A stretch of DNA of 64,000 nucleotides from Lysobacter sp. (lineage in GTDB: Bacteria; Pseudomonadota; Gammaproteobacteria; Xanthomonadales; Xanthomonadaceae): contig SSGH01000003.1 of assembly GCA_008015835.1 (NCBI GenBank), positions 62,001-126,000 of the forward strand. Direction: 5' to 3'. The notes below the pieces were generated by a model, which saw only the letters and a list, made by a program, of their open reading frames with translations, did no database searches and had not been told where the DNA came from. Position 1 is the stretch's first letter; the number at the start of each line of letters is the position of its first letter. The position numbers and the translations under genes are program-made. Below are positions 13,338 to 22,790 of the stretch, piece after piece.

Positions 13338-14603
13338 ATGCGACGTCGCGATGTGTTGAGCGCGGCCGCGGCGGGCATGACCGCCGCCTGCTGGCCCGCG
13401 TCCTCCGAGGCGCGCCCGCGCGACGACGCCTGGGCGCCGGTATTCGCGCGTTTGCCGGCCGATGCGCGCGCCGTGCTCGACGACCCGACCTGGCGCGTGC
13501 AGTTGCTGTGGACGCGGGTGTCGCGCGATCCCGACGACCCGGCCGCGCGGCCGCGCTTGCGTCGGCACGCCTACGGCGAGACGCCGCGGCGCTGGTTTTC
13601 GCCCGCCAGCGTCTCGAAACTGCCGATGGCCTTGTTGATGGCCGAGCGCCTGTCCGCGCACGGACTCGATGCGCAGGCCGTCGTTCGCTTGAACGCCGCG
13701 CCGGAAACGGGCGAGTGGCCCAGCGACGAGCCGCTGGAAGAGACCTTCCTGCGCGGCTGCGCCCGGACGTTCGCGGTCAGCGAAAACGTGCCGTACAACC
13801 GCTGGTACGACTATTTGGGCGGCGACGCGATCCATGCGCGCTTGAAAGCCCTGGGTTATCCGAACACGCGGTTGATCGCGCGCTTGGGTTCGCCGGATCG
13901 CGAGGCGAATCGGCGCACGCGCGGCGGCGAACTGCGCGCGCCGGACGGCCGCATCGTCGCGCGCAGCGACGCCGCGACCGCCGTCGCGCGGCGTTTCCCG
14001 TTCGGTCGCGCGTTGGACGGCGTCGGCTGGCGACACGACGATGGCCGCATCGAGCCCGGCCCGCACGACTTCTCCTACGCCAATTTCATGCCGCTGGCCG
14101 ACAGCTTCGCCATGCTGCAGGCCTTCGCGATGCCCGAGACCGTGCCGGCATCGCGGCGCTGGCGCATCGACGAGCCGCTGCGCGCGCAACTGCTGCAGGC
14201 GCTCGCGCTGCGCCCGCGCGATAGCGTCGACCCGCGCTACGACGAAGCGCAGTATCCCGACGGCTACGCGCGCTGGTTCGTGGTCGGCGACGGCGTCGCG
14301 CGCTACCCCGACGGTCTGCGCGTGCTCGGCAAGACCGGCATGGCTTACGGCCATCTCAGCGAGGTCGCGTGCCTGCGCGACGAGGACAGCGGCGCCGAAT
14401 GGTGTTTGGCCGCGGCGATGCGCGCCGATCGCGACGGCGTCTACAACGACGACCATTACGACTACGAGACCATCGGTCTGCCGTTTCTGGCCGCGCTGGG
14501 CCGCGCGGTGCGCGACGTAGAGCGCGCATCGGCAGCGGCGCGCCCGAAGACAGTACGCTCGAACGCGATAACCTCGTACAGCGCGAGTTCGAATAAGACA
14601 TGA
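13338..14603 (+). CDS. Exported class A beta-lactamase-like serine hydrolase
   Basis: A 421-residue protein. The N-terminus MRRRDVLSAAAAGMTAACWP resembles a Tat-type signal (RRxD followed by a hydrophobic stretch). The motifs of the beta-lactamase/transpeptidase fold are present: SVSK (SxxK) within WFSPASVSKLPMALL, SEN at SENVPYNRW (SDN-like) and KTG in LGKTGMAYG. Several inserts relative to TEM-type enzymes and no clear Glu166 motif suggest a peptidoglycan- or ester-active hydrolase rather than a resistance enzyme, but this cannot be settled here. It is followed 16 bp later by the channel-like gene, probably co-transcribed. Confidence 0.75.
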   Translation: MRRRDVLSAAAAGMTAACWPASSEARPRDDAWAPVFARLPADARAVLDDPTWRVQLLWTRVSRDPDDPAARPRLRRHAYGETPRRWFSPASVSKLPMALLMAERLSAHGLDAQAVVRLNAAPETGEWPSDEPLEETFLRGCARTFAVSENVPYNRWYDYLGGDAIHARLKALGYPNTRLIARLGSPDREANRRTRGGELRAPDGRIVARSDAATAVARRFPFGRALDGVGWRHDDGRIEPGPHDFSYANFMPLADSFAMLQAFAMPETVPASRRWRIDEPLRAQLLQALALRPRDSVDPRYDEAQYPDGYARWFVVGDGVARYPDGLRVLGKTGMAYGHLSEVACLRDEDSGAEWCLAAAMRADRDGVYNDDHYDYETIGLPFLAALGRAVRDVERASAAARPKTVRSNAITSYSASSNKT

Positions 14604-14619
14604 TCGAAAGGACGAAACG

Positions 14620-15297
14620 ATGAGCGTGGAGCGTTGGTGGAAACGGGTGCCGTCGCGCACGCTGCTGCTCGTGCAACTGTTCGCGGTGCTGCTTTCGCCG
14701 TGGCTGGAGGGCATCGCGCTCGGGCATTGGATACTCAGCGCGCTCAGCGCCGGTGTGCTCGGCACCGCGATGTGGATGGTGCGCCGCTCGGCGATCGAGA
14801 TTCGAGTGGTGATGGCGTTCGCGATGGTCGGCGTGATCTGCTACGCGGGTCATCTGTGGTTCGACGTGCGCGCGCTGGGCGCGTTGGGCGCGGCGGGTTA
14901 TGCGGCCGCATTCTTCGCCGCGGCGCTGTCGCTGATCGATTACATGATGGGCGACGAGCGCGCCACGCGCGACGAACTGTGGGCGGCGGGCGCGACCTTC
15001 ATGCTGTTCGTCGAGGCCTACGCCTGGTTGAACGTGCTGTGCCAAACGCTGCAGCCCAACGCTTTCGTGCTGCCCTTGCCAGGCGCGCCCGCGGAACGCA
15101 CCTGGGTAGAATTGCTGTTCCTGAGCGCGACCAATTTTTCCGCCACCGGGCTGAGCGACATCCTGCCGGTCACGCCGCACGCGCGCATTCTGATGGTGGT
15201 GCAGCAATGGAACGGCGTGATGTACATGGCGCTGATCGTCTCGCGACTGGCGGGCATGCTGGGGCGCACTCGACGCCCGTCCGATACGGAGACCTGA
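14620..15297 (+). CDS. Ion-channel-like membrane protein with altered selectivity filter
   Basis: A 225-residue protein with about five to six hydrophobic helices. The last part, LLFLSATNFSATGLSDILPVTPHARILMVV, has the layout of a two-TM potassium-channel pore (pore helix, filter, DIxPxTxxAR, inner helix). The canonical TxGYGD is replaced by SATGLSD, so ion specificity is uncertain and the channel may be divergent. The ATG at 14620 has a purine-rich AAAGGACGAAACG lead. It lies 16 bp after the beta-lactamase-like gene. The pore comparison is inference from pattern, not from a search. Confidence 0.5.
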   Translation: MSVERWWKRVPSRTLLLVQLFAVLLSPWLEGIALGHWILSALSAGVLGTAMWMVRRSAIEIRVVMAFAMVGVICYAGHLWFDVRALGALGAAGYAAAFFAAALSLIDYMMGDERATRDELWAAGATFMLFVEAYAWLNVLCQTLQPNAFVLPLPGAPAERTWVELLFLSATNFSATGLSDILPVTPHARILMVVQQWNGVMYMALIVSRLAGMLGRTRRPSDTET

Positions 15298-15666
15298 TCT
15301 CGCGGCTTTCGCATCCGAATGCGGGCCCGCGCCGTATCGAATTCCGACGCGCGTCGCTTTTCGGAGCGGCGTCGCGGCGGGACTTTGCCGAATTTGCTCG
15401 TTCGCTTGCGCGCGTTTGCGACGTTCTGTCGTCCGGACGCATCTTCGTTCGATAAGCGCCCCCGTTCTCGACTTGTGTCGTGCGGCGGACGGCGCATCGC
15501 TCGGCAGCATCGCCCGTCCGAGCGATGACCTGTTGCACACGCGCCGCGCGCCGGCGTGGTCTACCGTGAAATTCACGATGGCCGAGCGCACGGGCGCGCG
15601 GCGCGAACGGAACGGACGTGCGTGGTTCGGAAAGATCGAATTCTTCAATCGGAAATCGCAGCCCCC
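15298..15666. other. Intergenic region before the first PD40 regulator
   Basis: About 370 bp without a convincing gene. The winged-helix gene's frame extends back to 15556, but that extension (rich in R, A and G) has no protein-like features, so the region is read as leader and promoter. No terminator is obvious after the channel-like gene. Confidence 0.4.
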
Positions 15667-18120
15667 ATGCGTAAATCCTCTGTGCCGCCGCCGCGTCCCT
15701 TGCCCGCCGATCGCATCCGCATCGGCCGGCGCATCGTCGAGCTGTCGTTGCGCGAAATCGCGCCCGCCGACGGCGGCGAACCGCCGATGCGGGTGACGCT
15801 GAAATCCATCGGCGTGCTCACGGCGTTGGTCGAGGATGCGGGCAAATTGGTGACGCGCGATGCGTTGATCGAACGGGTCTGGCCGACCACGCTGCCGACC
15901 GACGATGTGCTGACCCAAGCCATCACGCAATTGCGCAAGGCGCTGGGCGACGATTGCGATCGGCCGCAGTACATCCAAACCGTCTCGAAACAGGGGTATC
16001 GCCTGATTGCGCCGATCGAATGGTTGATCGAGGCGGAGGTGGACAGCGCGACGGCTGCGGCCGTGCGGTCCGTCGACGCCATCGAAACGCCGGCCGACGC
16101 CGTGGCCGCGGGTTCGGCCTCGACGAATCCCGCATCGGTGTCTGCGTCCGTCATCGCATCCAATCCCGCAACGAATCGCGAAACGAATCGGGATCTCGAC
16201 GCGGCGCATCGACCGTTCGGCGTCGCGTCGCTCGGGCGTAGGGTGCGCGCGATCGTCGCTCCGCTAGGAACGAGCCAGCGACAGAGGCCGGTCGTCGCCT
16301 TCGCGCTGGCGGCGTCGGTCGTCGCGCTCTTTGCGGCTATTCGACAGGGGCCAGAGCGCGAAGCCGCCGCCGCGCCGCCGCCGGTGCGCGTGCCGATGCC
16401 GTTCCGGCCCGAGCCGGTGCGCACCATCGTCTCGATGCCCTCGCGCGAGACCGAGCCGAGTCTTTCGCCCGACGGCGCGCGCGTCGCCTATACGCATTTT
16501 CCGAAAGACCCCGACGCCGCGCATTTGATGGTGCAAACCACCGAAGCGGTGACGCCGCGCGCGTTGACGCCGACCGCGCATGGACGTTGGGACATGCAGC
16601 CGTCGTGGTCGCCGGACGGCAAGCAAATCGCGTTCTATCGCGTGGAGCGGAAGGGCGGCGACGAAATCTGTCGCGTGATGGCGATTCCCGCCGTCGGCGG
16701 CGTGGCGCGCGATCTGGCCGAATGCGCCGACTACAACTTTCCGTTGGCGTGGACGCCCGACGGAACGGCATTGATCGCCGCGAAATCGCTCGACGAGGCG
16801 CAGGGCGGCGACAGCGGACGCGCGCTGCATCGTCTCGATCTGGACAGCGGCGAGTGGTCGCGAATCGCATACGCGCGTTCGCCCGAGGATATCGACGTGT
16901 GGCCGCGGGTGTCGCCCGACGGCCGCTGGATCGCGTTCCAACGCAATCTTTCGATCGGCGATTTGTGGCGCGTGCCCATCGCCGGCGGCGCGCCGGAGCG
17001 CTTGACCTCGCTTCGCGCCAATTTTTTCGGTTTGGATTGGACGCCCGACGGTCGCGCGCTGGTGTTTTCGCGCGCCGGTCCCGACGGCATCGTGTTGAGC
17101 CGCTTGAGCATCGCCGATGGCCGCATTCGCGATTACGCGCCCGACGAGCGCACGCTCAAACAGCCGGTGGTCGCAGGGTCCACGGTGGCGTTCGTGATCG
17201 AGGACGCGCGCGCGGGTTTGCGTCGATTGTCGGTGGACGGCGAGGATGCGTTCGCTCGCGGCGAGCCGGTGTTCGCCAGCACGCGTTCGGAGATCATGCC
17301 GTCGATCGCGCCGGACGGCCGGCAGTTGTTGTTCGTGTCCGATCGCGACGGCAGCCTTCGCCTGTGGTGGGCGGATCAAGCGCGCCCCGATAGCGTGCGC
17401 GCCTTCGACGGGCTCATGCCGATTCCGCGGTTTCCGCCGGCCTGGAACGCCGATTCCACGCGCGCGCTCGCCATCGGCGAAGACCGTGGCGATGGTGTCG
17501 CCGCGCTCTACGAAATCGATCCGCAGCGCGGGCGCGTCGAGCGCTTGCCGGTCCCCGACCGCGTGCCGGTGCAGGCCGCGTATCACCCGGATCCGAATCG
17601 CCTGCTGGTGGTCGCCGAGCGCGAACAGGGGCGCTTGGGGTTAGTGCTCTACGACCGCAGCCGCGAACCCTGGCGGGTCGTCGCCGAAATCCGCGATGTG
17701 CTGATGGCCTTGCCCGATCGCGCGAACGGCGGCGTGGTGTTCGTGCGCGCGTTCAAGCCCGGCGTCTGGCGCGCGAATTCGGATTTGACCGATCCGCGCG
17801 AAGTCGATCGCGTCGCGATGCAGGGCCGCATCCGCACCTTGGTGTCCGCCGCCGACGGCGCATGGCTGCTCGATCGACGCCCGGATTGCCGTTGGTTCTG
17901 GCGCCGATTGGCCGCGTCTGCCTCGAACGCGCCCGCATCCGCGCCTGCGCAAGACGGCCATTGTCTGGGCGATGGCCCGGTCATGCCCGAGGGCTTGAGC
18001 TACGACAGCGCGCATCGCCGCCTGTACGTGGGCGTCGCCGCCGAAGCCGGGCGCGATATCGGCGTGTTGCCGCTGAGCGCGTTCGACCTCGATGCGCCGG
18101 TCGTCGCGCGACGCGATTGA
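15667..18120 (+). CDS. Winged-helix membrane regulator with periplasmic PD40/TolB repeats (first paralogue)
   Basis: An 817-residue protein. Residues about 10-115 form an OmpR/CadC-type winged helix (VTLKSIGVLTALVEDAGKLVTRDALIERVWP... TQAITQLRKALGDD... YIQTVSKQGYRLIAP). An Ala-rich linker leads to one TM segment (VAFALAASVVALFAAI, about residue 210-225). The rest is TolB/WD40-like repeats with recurrent 'SPDGRWIAF', 'TPDGRALVF' and 'APDGRQLLF' motifs. This is the architecture of ToxR/CadC one-component membrane regulators with a periplasmic beta-propeller sensor. ATG 15667 (MRKSSVPPP) is preferred over the longer frame. The target genes are unknown; a paralogue follows directly. Confidence 0.85.
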   Translation: MRKSSVPPPRPLPADRIRIGRRIVELSLREIAPADGGEPPMRVTLKSIGVLTALVEDAGKLVTRDALIERVWPTTLPTDDVLTQAITQLRKALGDDCDRPQYIQTVSKQGYRLIAPIEWLIEAEVDSATAAAVRSVDAIETPADAVAAGSASTNPASVSASVIASNPATNRETNRDLDAAHRPFGVASLGRRVRAIVAPLGTSQRQRPVVAFALAASVVALFAAIRQGPEREAAAAPPPVRVPMPFRPEPVRTIVSMPSRETEPSLSPDGARVAYTHFPKDPDAAHLMVQTTEAVTPRALTPTAHGRWDMQPSWSPDGKQIAFYRVERKGGDEICRVMAIPAVGGVARDLAECADYNFPLAWTPDGTALIAAKSLDEAQGGDSGRALHRLDLDSGEWSRIAYARSPEDIDVWPRVSPDGRWIAFQRNLSIGDLWRVPIAGGAPERLTSLRANFFGLDWTPDGRALVFSRAGPDGIVLSRLSIADGRIRDYAPDERTLKQPVVAGSTVAFVIEDARAGLRRLSVDGEDAFARGEPVFASTRSEIMPSIAPDGRQLLFVSDRDGSLRLWWADQARPDSVRAFDGLMPIPRFPPAWNADSTRALAIGEDRGDGVAALYEIDPQRGRVERLPVPDRVPVQAAYHPDPNRLLVVAEREQGRLGLVLYDRSREPWRVVAEIRDVLMALPDRANGGVVFVRAFKPGVWRANSDLTDPREVDRVAMQGRIRTLVSAADGAWLLDRRPDCRWFWRRLAASASNAPASAPAQDGHCLGDGPVMPEGLSYDSAHRRLYVGVAAEAGRDIGVLPLSAFDLDAPVVARRD

Positions 18121-18277
18121 TTCGGCCGATGCACCCCTTCCGCTTGCCGACGGCACGACGCGTCGGCCCAGGTTCCCATCGAACGCGGTGCGGGGGATAC
18201 TGTCGCCCCCACCGCGCGCCATGGATGTCGGACGCGCGGCGACACCGTCGCCTCACGAGAGCCGCAGTCACGCCGGC

Positions 18278-20809
18278 ATGCTGAAGTCGCATCGAAATTC
18301 GCTCGATTCGCGCCCATCGGATCGCATCCGGATCGGCGAGTGCGTGGTGGATATCCCGCTGCGCGAAATCGCGCCCGTCGACGGCAGCGCCGAACCGGTG
18401 CGGGTGACGCTGAAGTCGCTCGCGGTGCTGCTGAGCTTGATCGCGCATGCGGGCAAACTGGTCAGCCGCGAAGCGCTGCTGGAATGGGTCTGGCCGGACA
18501 CGATGCCGACCGACGACGTGGTCACGCAGGCGATCGCGCAACTGCGCAAAGCCTTCGGCGACGATCGCGAGAATCCGCGTTATATCGACACCATCGCCAA
18601 GCAAGGGTATCGCTTGATCGCGCCGGTGCAGTGGCTGGTCGAAGAGGATGCGGCCGCAGGATCTCCGCAGGAGGTCGTGATCGAGGCCGCCGGCGATGCC
18701 TCGCTCGCGGATATCGACGCTGTCGCCGCGATCGATGCCGCCGCTGCGCGTGTCGCGACCGCGGATGCCGCGACCACGAATGCCATCGACGCCGATGCCG
18801 CGACCGGCACCGGCGGGTCGCGATCGCAGACCTCCGTCGAAACCCTCGCCGATGCATCGCTCGCGGAGGCCGCCATGGGCGATCGCGCGATCACGCGGCC
18901 GTCGGCGTCTCGTCGCCGCGGTTTCGTCGTCGCCGCTGTCGCGGTCGCCGCGGTCGCGACGGCGGCGTTGACGCTTTGGCCGAAACGCGAAGCGAGGCTA
19001 TCGACAGCGAACGCATCGGCATCCGATCCGGGGCTCCGTGCGCGCGAGGGCGAGCGGGCGAACGCGGCATTGCCGGCGTTCCAACGCATCGCATTCAAGC
19101 CGCAGGGCGAATACCGCCCGAGCCTTTCCCCCGACGGCGCGTTGGTCGCGTACGTGGAGGAGGGCCCCAACAGCATCACGTCGTCGCTGTGGGTGCAGAC
19201 CACCGCGCCCTTGCAGCCGCAGCGTTTGACCGAGCCGGTCGACAAACAATGGGACATGATGCCGAGCTGGTCGCCCGACGGCCGCCAGATCGCGTTCATC
19301 CGCGAGAACGAAGCGCGCTGTTCGGTGATGCTGATCCCCGCCGCCGGCGGCAGCGCGCGCGAAGCCGGCGAATGCCTCGGCGGGGTCAATCATCGGATCG
19401 GGTGGTATCCCGACGGCAAGGCGCTGATCGCGGCGCAGATGCCGAGCTATTACACCTCGCTCGCCAATCCGAAAATGGTCGAAAAGGCCCTTTATCGGAT
19501 GTCGCTCGACAGCGGGCGTTGGGAGCGCATCTCCTACGAGCGTTCGCCCAGCGACGAAGACATGATGCCATCGGTGTCGCCGGACGGCCGTTGGATCGCG
19601 TTCCAGCGCAATCTTTCGCTCGGCGATCTGTGGCGGATTCCCGCCGCGGGCGGCAAACCGGAACGCATGACCCATCTGCGCGGGAATTTCTACGGCGTGG
19701 CGTGGATGCCCGATAGCCGCGGATTGGTGTTTTCCCGCTACCGCGAGGGCAAGGCGGCGCTGGCGGCGCTGGATATCGCCACCGGCCGCGTCGTCGATTT
19801 CGAGGAGCGCAGCCGCGCCGGTTTCGCGTATCCCACCATCGCGCGCAACGGCAGCGCGCTCGCCTTCGAGGTCGAGACCTCGCATACCTCGATGCGCAGG
19901 ATCGATCTGCGCGACGCGACCGAGCGGATGCCCGAAGATCCGATGCGCTCGCCGATCATGCGCAGTGAACGGTTGCTGGAATCCACCGGCTCGAACGAAA
20001 TGCCTTCGATCGCGCCCGATGGGCGCCAACTGATCTTCGCCTCCGATCGCTCCGCGGACATGCGTCTGTGGTGGCTGGATCAAAGCCAACCGGAGAGCCT
20101 GCGCGTGTTCGAGGATTTCGTGCCGATCCTGCGCTACCCGGTGCTGTGGGACGCCGACTCCAGGCGTGCGCTGGTGATCGGCGAAGGCGCGCAGGGCAGG
20201 GGTGCCTACGAGATCGACCCGTCCCACGGCCGGCTCGCGAAATTGCCGATCCCCGATCGCGACCCGGTCCACGCCTCGTATCATCCCGACCCCAAACGCT
20301 TCCTCGCGGTCGTCGATCGCGGCGAAGGCAGGCTCGCCGCGAAGCTGTACGACCGCAGCGTCCAACCCTGGCGAACCCTGGCGCAGTTCGACGACGTGTC
20401 GTTCGCGCTCGTGGACGTCGCGAATCGACGCATCCTGTTGGCGCGGATGTCGAGTTCCGAAATCTGGCAGGCCGATCTCGATCTGGGTCACCCGCGCAAA
20501 ATCGATCGGACGACCCTGCAGCGCCGCAATCGGACCATGAACATATCGCCCGAAGGCGCCTGGGTCATGGACAGCGAACCCGGCTGCGAGTGGCGTTGGC
20601 GCCCGGTGGCGACGGACGGCGCGCCGGCATCGAAAGCGCGCGGGCTGTGCCTGGGCAACGTCGATTGGGGTTTGGTCGGCGTCACCTATCACGCAGGCGA
20701 ACGCGCGGTTTATCTCGCGATGCTGGAAGAGGTCGGTTCCGACATCGCCCTGATGCCGCTGAAGACGTTGAGCGCATCGATGCGCCAAGCGGACGCGCCC
20801 GCACGCTAA
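18278..20809 (+). CDS. Winged-helix membrane regulator with periplasmic PD40/TolB repeats (second paralogue)
   Basis: An 843-residue paralogue of the preceding gene with the same order: winged helix (VTLKSLAVLLSLIAHAGKLVSREALLEWVWPDTMPTDD... YIDTIAKQGYRLIAP), a long Ala/Asp-rich linker, one TM segment (FVVAAVAVAAVATAALTLW) and PD40 repeats ('SPDGRQIAF', 'SPDGRWIAFQRNLSLGDLWR'). The block IAFQRNLS-GDLWR is shared by both copies, indicating a tandem duplication. The start is taken as ATG 18278 (MLKSHRNS); the frame opens earlier but overlaps the first gene with non-protein-like sequence. Confidence 0.85.
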   Translation: MLKSHRNSLDSRPSDRIRIGECVVDIPLREIAPVDGSAEPVRVTLKSLAVLLSLIAHAGKLVSREALLEWVWPDTMPTDDVVTQAIAQLRKAFGDDRENPRYIDTIAKQGYRLIAPVQWLVEEDAAAGSPQEVVIEAAGDASLADIDAVAAIDAAAARVATADAATTNAIDADAATGTGGSRSQTSVETLADASLAEAAMGDRAITRPSASRRRGFVVAAVAVAAVATAALTLWPKREARLSTANASASDPGLRAREGERANAALPAFQRIAFKPQGEYRPSLSPDGALVAYVEEGPNSITSSLWVQTTAPLQPQRLTEPVDKQWDMMPSWSPDGRQIAFIRENEARCSVMLIPAAGGSAREAGECLGGVNHRIGWYPDGKALIAAQMPSYYTSLANPKMVEKALYRMSLDSGRWERISYERSPSDEDMMPSVSPDGRWIAFQRNLSLGDLWRIPAAGGKPERMTHLRGNFYGVAWMPDSRGLVFSRYREGKAALAALDIATGRVVDFEERSRAGFAYPTIARNGSALAFEVETSHTSMRRIDLRDATERMPEDPMRSPIMRSERLLESTGSNEMPSIAPDGRQLIFASDRSADMRLWWLDQSQPESLRVFEDFVPILRYPVLWDADSRRALVIGEGAQGRGAYEIDPSHGRLAKLPIPDRDPVHASYHPDPKRFLAVVDRGEGRLAAKLYDRSVQPWRTLAQFDDVSFALVDVANRRILLARMSSSEIWQADLDLGHPRKIDRTTLQRRNRTMNISPEGAWVMDSEPGCEWRWRPVATDGAPASKARGLCLGNVDWGLVGVTYHAGERAVYLAMLEEVGSDIALMPLKTLSASMRQADAPAR

Positions 20810-21500
20810 AAAAGCTTGTTCAATCTCTTCATGCGGCGTGTCCAATCAAATGGAACCGCGCCGCTTCTGTGTGCTGGCTCGATCGTTCCCCTTCCTTTCG
20901 CGAAGCGAAGGCTGTGGTGAGGGGGGTAACACGACTTCAGTCGTTCTCACCCCCTCCCAACTGTCCGGCCCATCGGCACCGCCGATGGGCGTTCAACTGA
21001 GCGCGGGCCAATGGCCCGCAAGCGCTCAGCTTCACCCCCCTGCGCGACGCGCAAGGGGAGGAGATCGCTCACCCGAAAGACTTTGAACAGACCCTGGTCC
21101 GCAAAGCGTCCTTCGTTGTACATCCGTCGCGTCGATGCGCGGCTTTTCCGGTCCGTCGGCGCACCGTCGTCGCGCGCGTCACGCTTCGACCCGCGGTCGA
21201 AACGCCCGCCGATGCACGCGAGGACGACGACATGCGCATCGGTTCCGACCTCGTGATGCAAAACGCCGAGGGGCTTTCGACCCGCGCACCCTTCGATCGA
21301 TCGCTCGCTCGAATGCGCGCGCGACTTCGCGATCGGTGCGGGTCTTCTCGCAAGTCGTTGTCCGCAATAAATTTCGGAACGATTTCGGAACCGCCATTTC
21401 GGATCATCGTGCCGATTTAGGCGAAATCTCGGCGAAATTTCCGGTCTTTCCGCGCCGCCGGCTTCAAACCGAAGACTTCGAATCGGTAAGGAGCAAGGAC
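20810..21500. other. Intergenic region with a cluster of hairpin repeats
   Basis: About 690 bp with no supported gene. The left part (20880-21075) is packed with short palindromes: a perfect 10-bp hairpin at 20968-20990 (arms GCCCATCGGC), GCGGGCC-AAT-GGCCCGC near 21003-21020, CTTCGCGAAG near 20900, and a longer imperfect hairpin around 20915-20955. This looks like a degenerate repetitive intergenic element. The AraC-type gene's frame extends back through the right half but is R-rich and not protein-like. Confidence 0.5.
20968..20990. repeat. Perfect hairpin within repeat cluster
   Basis: Arms GCCCATCGGC (20968-20977) and GCCGATGGGC (20981-20990) with a 3-base loop. There is no T tract, so it is read as a repeat element and not a terminator. 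Confidence 0.6.
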
Positions 21501-22625
21501 ATGACCACGCATTACGTCATCGCGGACCGCGGCGCGACGATCAATCTCCCACCGCTCGCCGGGGCGACCCGGTGGCTCGCCGTCGCGCATGCGGGCTGCT
21601 TGCGCAGCCAATGCGCGGGGCTGTCGATCCTGGTGCAGGTGCGCGGCCGGTCGCAGGTGCTCGCGCGCGAAGGGCGGTTCGAGCTTAAGCCCGGCGATTG
21701 GCTGGTGTTGGATCGCGACTCCGCGCCGGAGGTGCATGCCGACCGTCATGGCGTCACCCTCGGCGTGGTCGCCGCCTGCGATCACGGCGGGCGTCGGCCG
21801 GACTTGCTGCCCGGCGCCGGGCGCATGTCGGCCAGCGACCTGCGGATCGCGCTTCGGCTTTGGCGCAACGGCGTGGAGGCGAGCGACGTTGCGCGCACGT
21901 CGGGCGAACGAACGATCGAGGAACGAACGACGCAGGCCTTTCACGCGATGTCCCAGCATATCGCCGCGCTGCAGCGCGCACTGGACGGCGGCATCGCGCG
22001 CAGCCCGGGGCGCTCCATCTCGCGCAAACGTCAGGTGTTCGGCCGCATGCAGCGCGCCAAACTCTTCTTGGAAGGCCACCGCGACCGCGTGGTGCGGCTG
22101 ACCGAGCTGGCCGAGCTGACCAGCTTCTCCATTTGGTACCTGTCCAAGACCTATCACGAGATCTATCGCGAGAGCCCGCAGGCGGCGTCGGTGCGTCTGC
22201 GCTTGGAGCGCGCCTGCGAATTGCTCGCCGAGAGCGCGTGTTCGATCAGCGAAGTCGGCATCGCCTGCGGCTTCGACAACAGTTGCAGTTTCGCGCGCGC
22301 CTTCCGCGCGCGTTACGGCACGACCGCGAGCGAATACCGCCAGCGCCACGCGGAGGCCGCGATCATCGACGATACGTCGGCATCGACGCACGCGCTCGCG
22401 GCGCACTCGCGCATCGAATCCATCGCGCACGTCGCCTCTGGCGAACCGCGTCGCGAAGCGCACTCTCGATCGCGCCCCGAGCCGCGCCGAGACATCGCCG
22501 TCGCGAGCGTGTTCGATCGCGTCGCGCGTCTCGAACGCGACGCTGAGGCCAAGGTCGGCACACGCTCAGGACCGGAGCGGACACACGACCGCACGGCCGA
22601 GTCCGTAATCTGGCTCGCGTCTTAA
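21501..22625 (+). CDS. AraC-family transcriptional regulator with C-terminal extension
   Basis: A 374-residue protein. The N-terminal half has a cupin-like effector domain (FELKPGDWLVLDRDSAPEVHAD). Residues about 185-290 carry two helix-turn-helix motifs (LTELAELTSFSIWYLSKTYHEIY and ISEVGIACGFDNSCSFARAFRARYG) typical of AraC/XylS. About 80 further residues follow, low in hydrophobics and rich in R, S and H, which is longer than usual. ATG 21501 has TAAGGAGC upstream. It lies 165 bp before a large TonB-dependent receptor on the same strand and is a natural candidate to regulate it. Confidence 0.85.
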   Translation: MTTHYVIADRGATINLPPLAGATRWLAVAHAGCLRSQCAGLSILVQVRGRSQVLAREGRFELKPGDWLVLDRDSAPEVHADRHGVTLGVVAACDHGGRRPDLLPGAGRMSASDLRIALRLWRNGVEASDVARTSGERTIEERTTQAFHAMSQHIAALQRALDGGIARSPGRSISRKRQVFGRMQRAKLFLEGHRDRVVRLTELAELTSFSIWYLSKTYHEIYRESPQAASVRLRLERACELLAESACSISEVGIACGFDNSCSFARAFRARYGTTASEYRQRHAEAAIIDDTSASTHALAAHSRIESIAHVASGEPRREAHSRSRPEPRRDIAVASVFDRVARLERDAEAKVGTRSGPERTHDRTAESVIWLAS

Positions 22626-22790
22626 CGAAAACATAAACAGCGCGCGACAACGCGCACGCTCGAGCGCATCCGAACGCATCGCGTAACGGCGCGCTCGCCT
22701 CGTTTCCGTCTCGCGCGCGACGACCTCGCTTCGTCGTTCGCGCGCGTATCGGCATTCGTCACCACCCACGCATCAATGGAGAGAGAACGC

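Noticed and set aside
20968-20990. Perfect hairpin as an intrinsic terminator
   Set aside because: No T tract follows; surrounding DNA is a repeat cluster.
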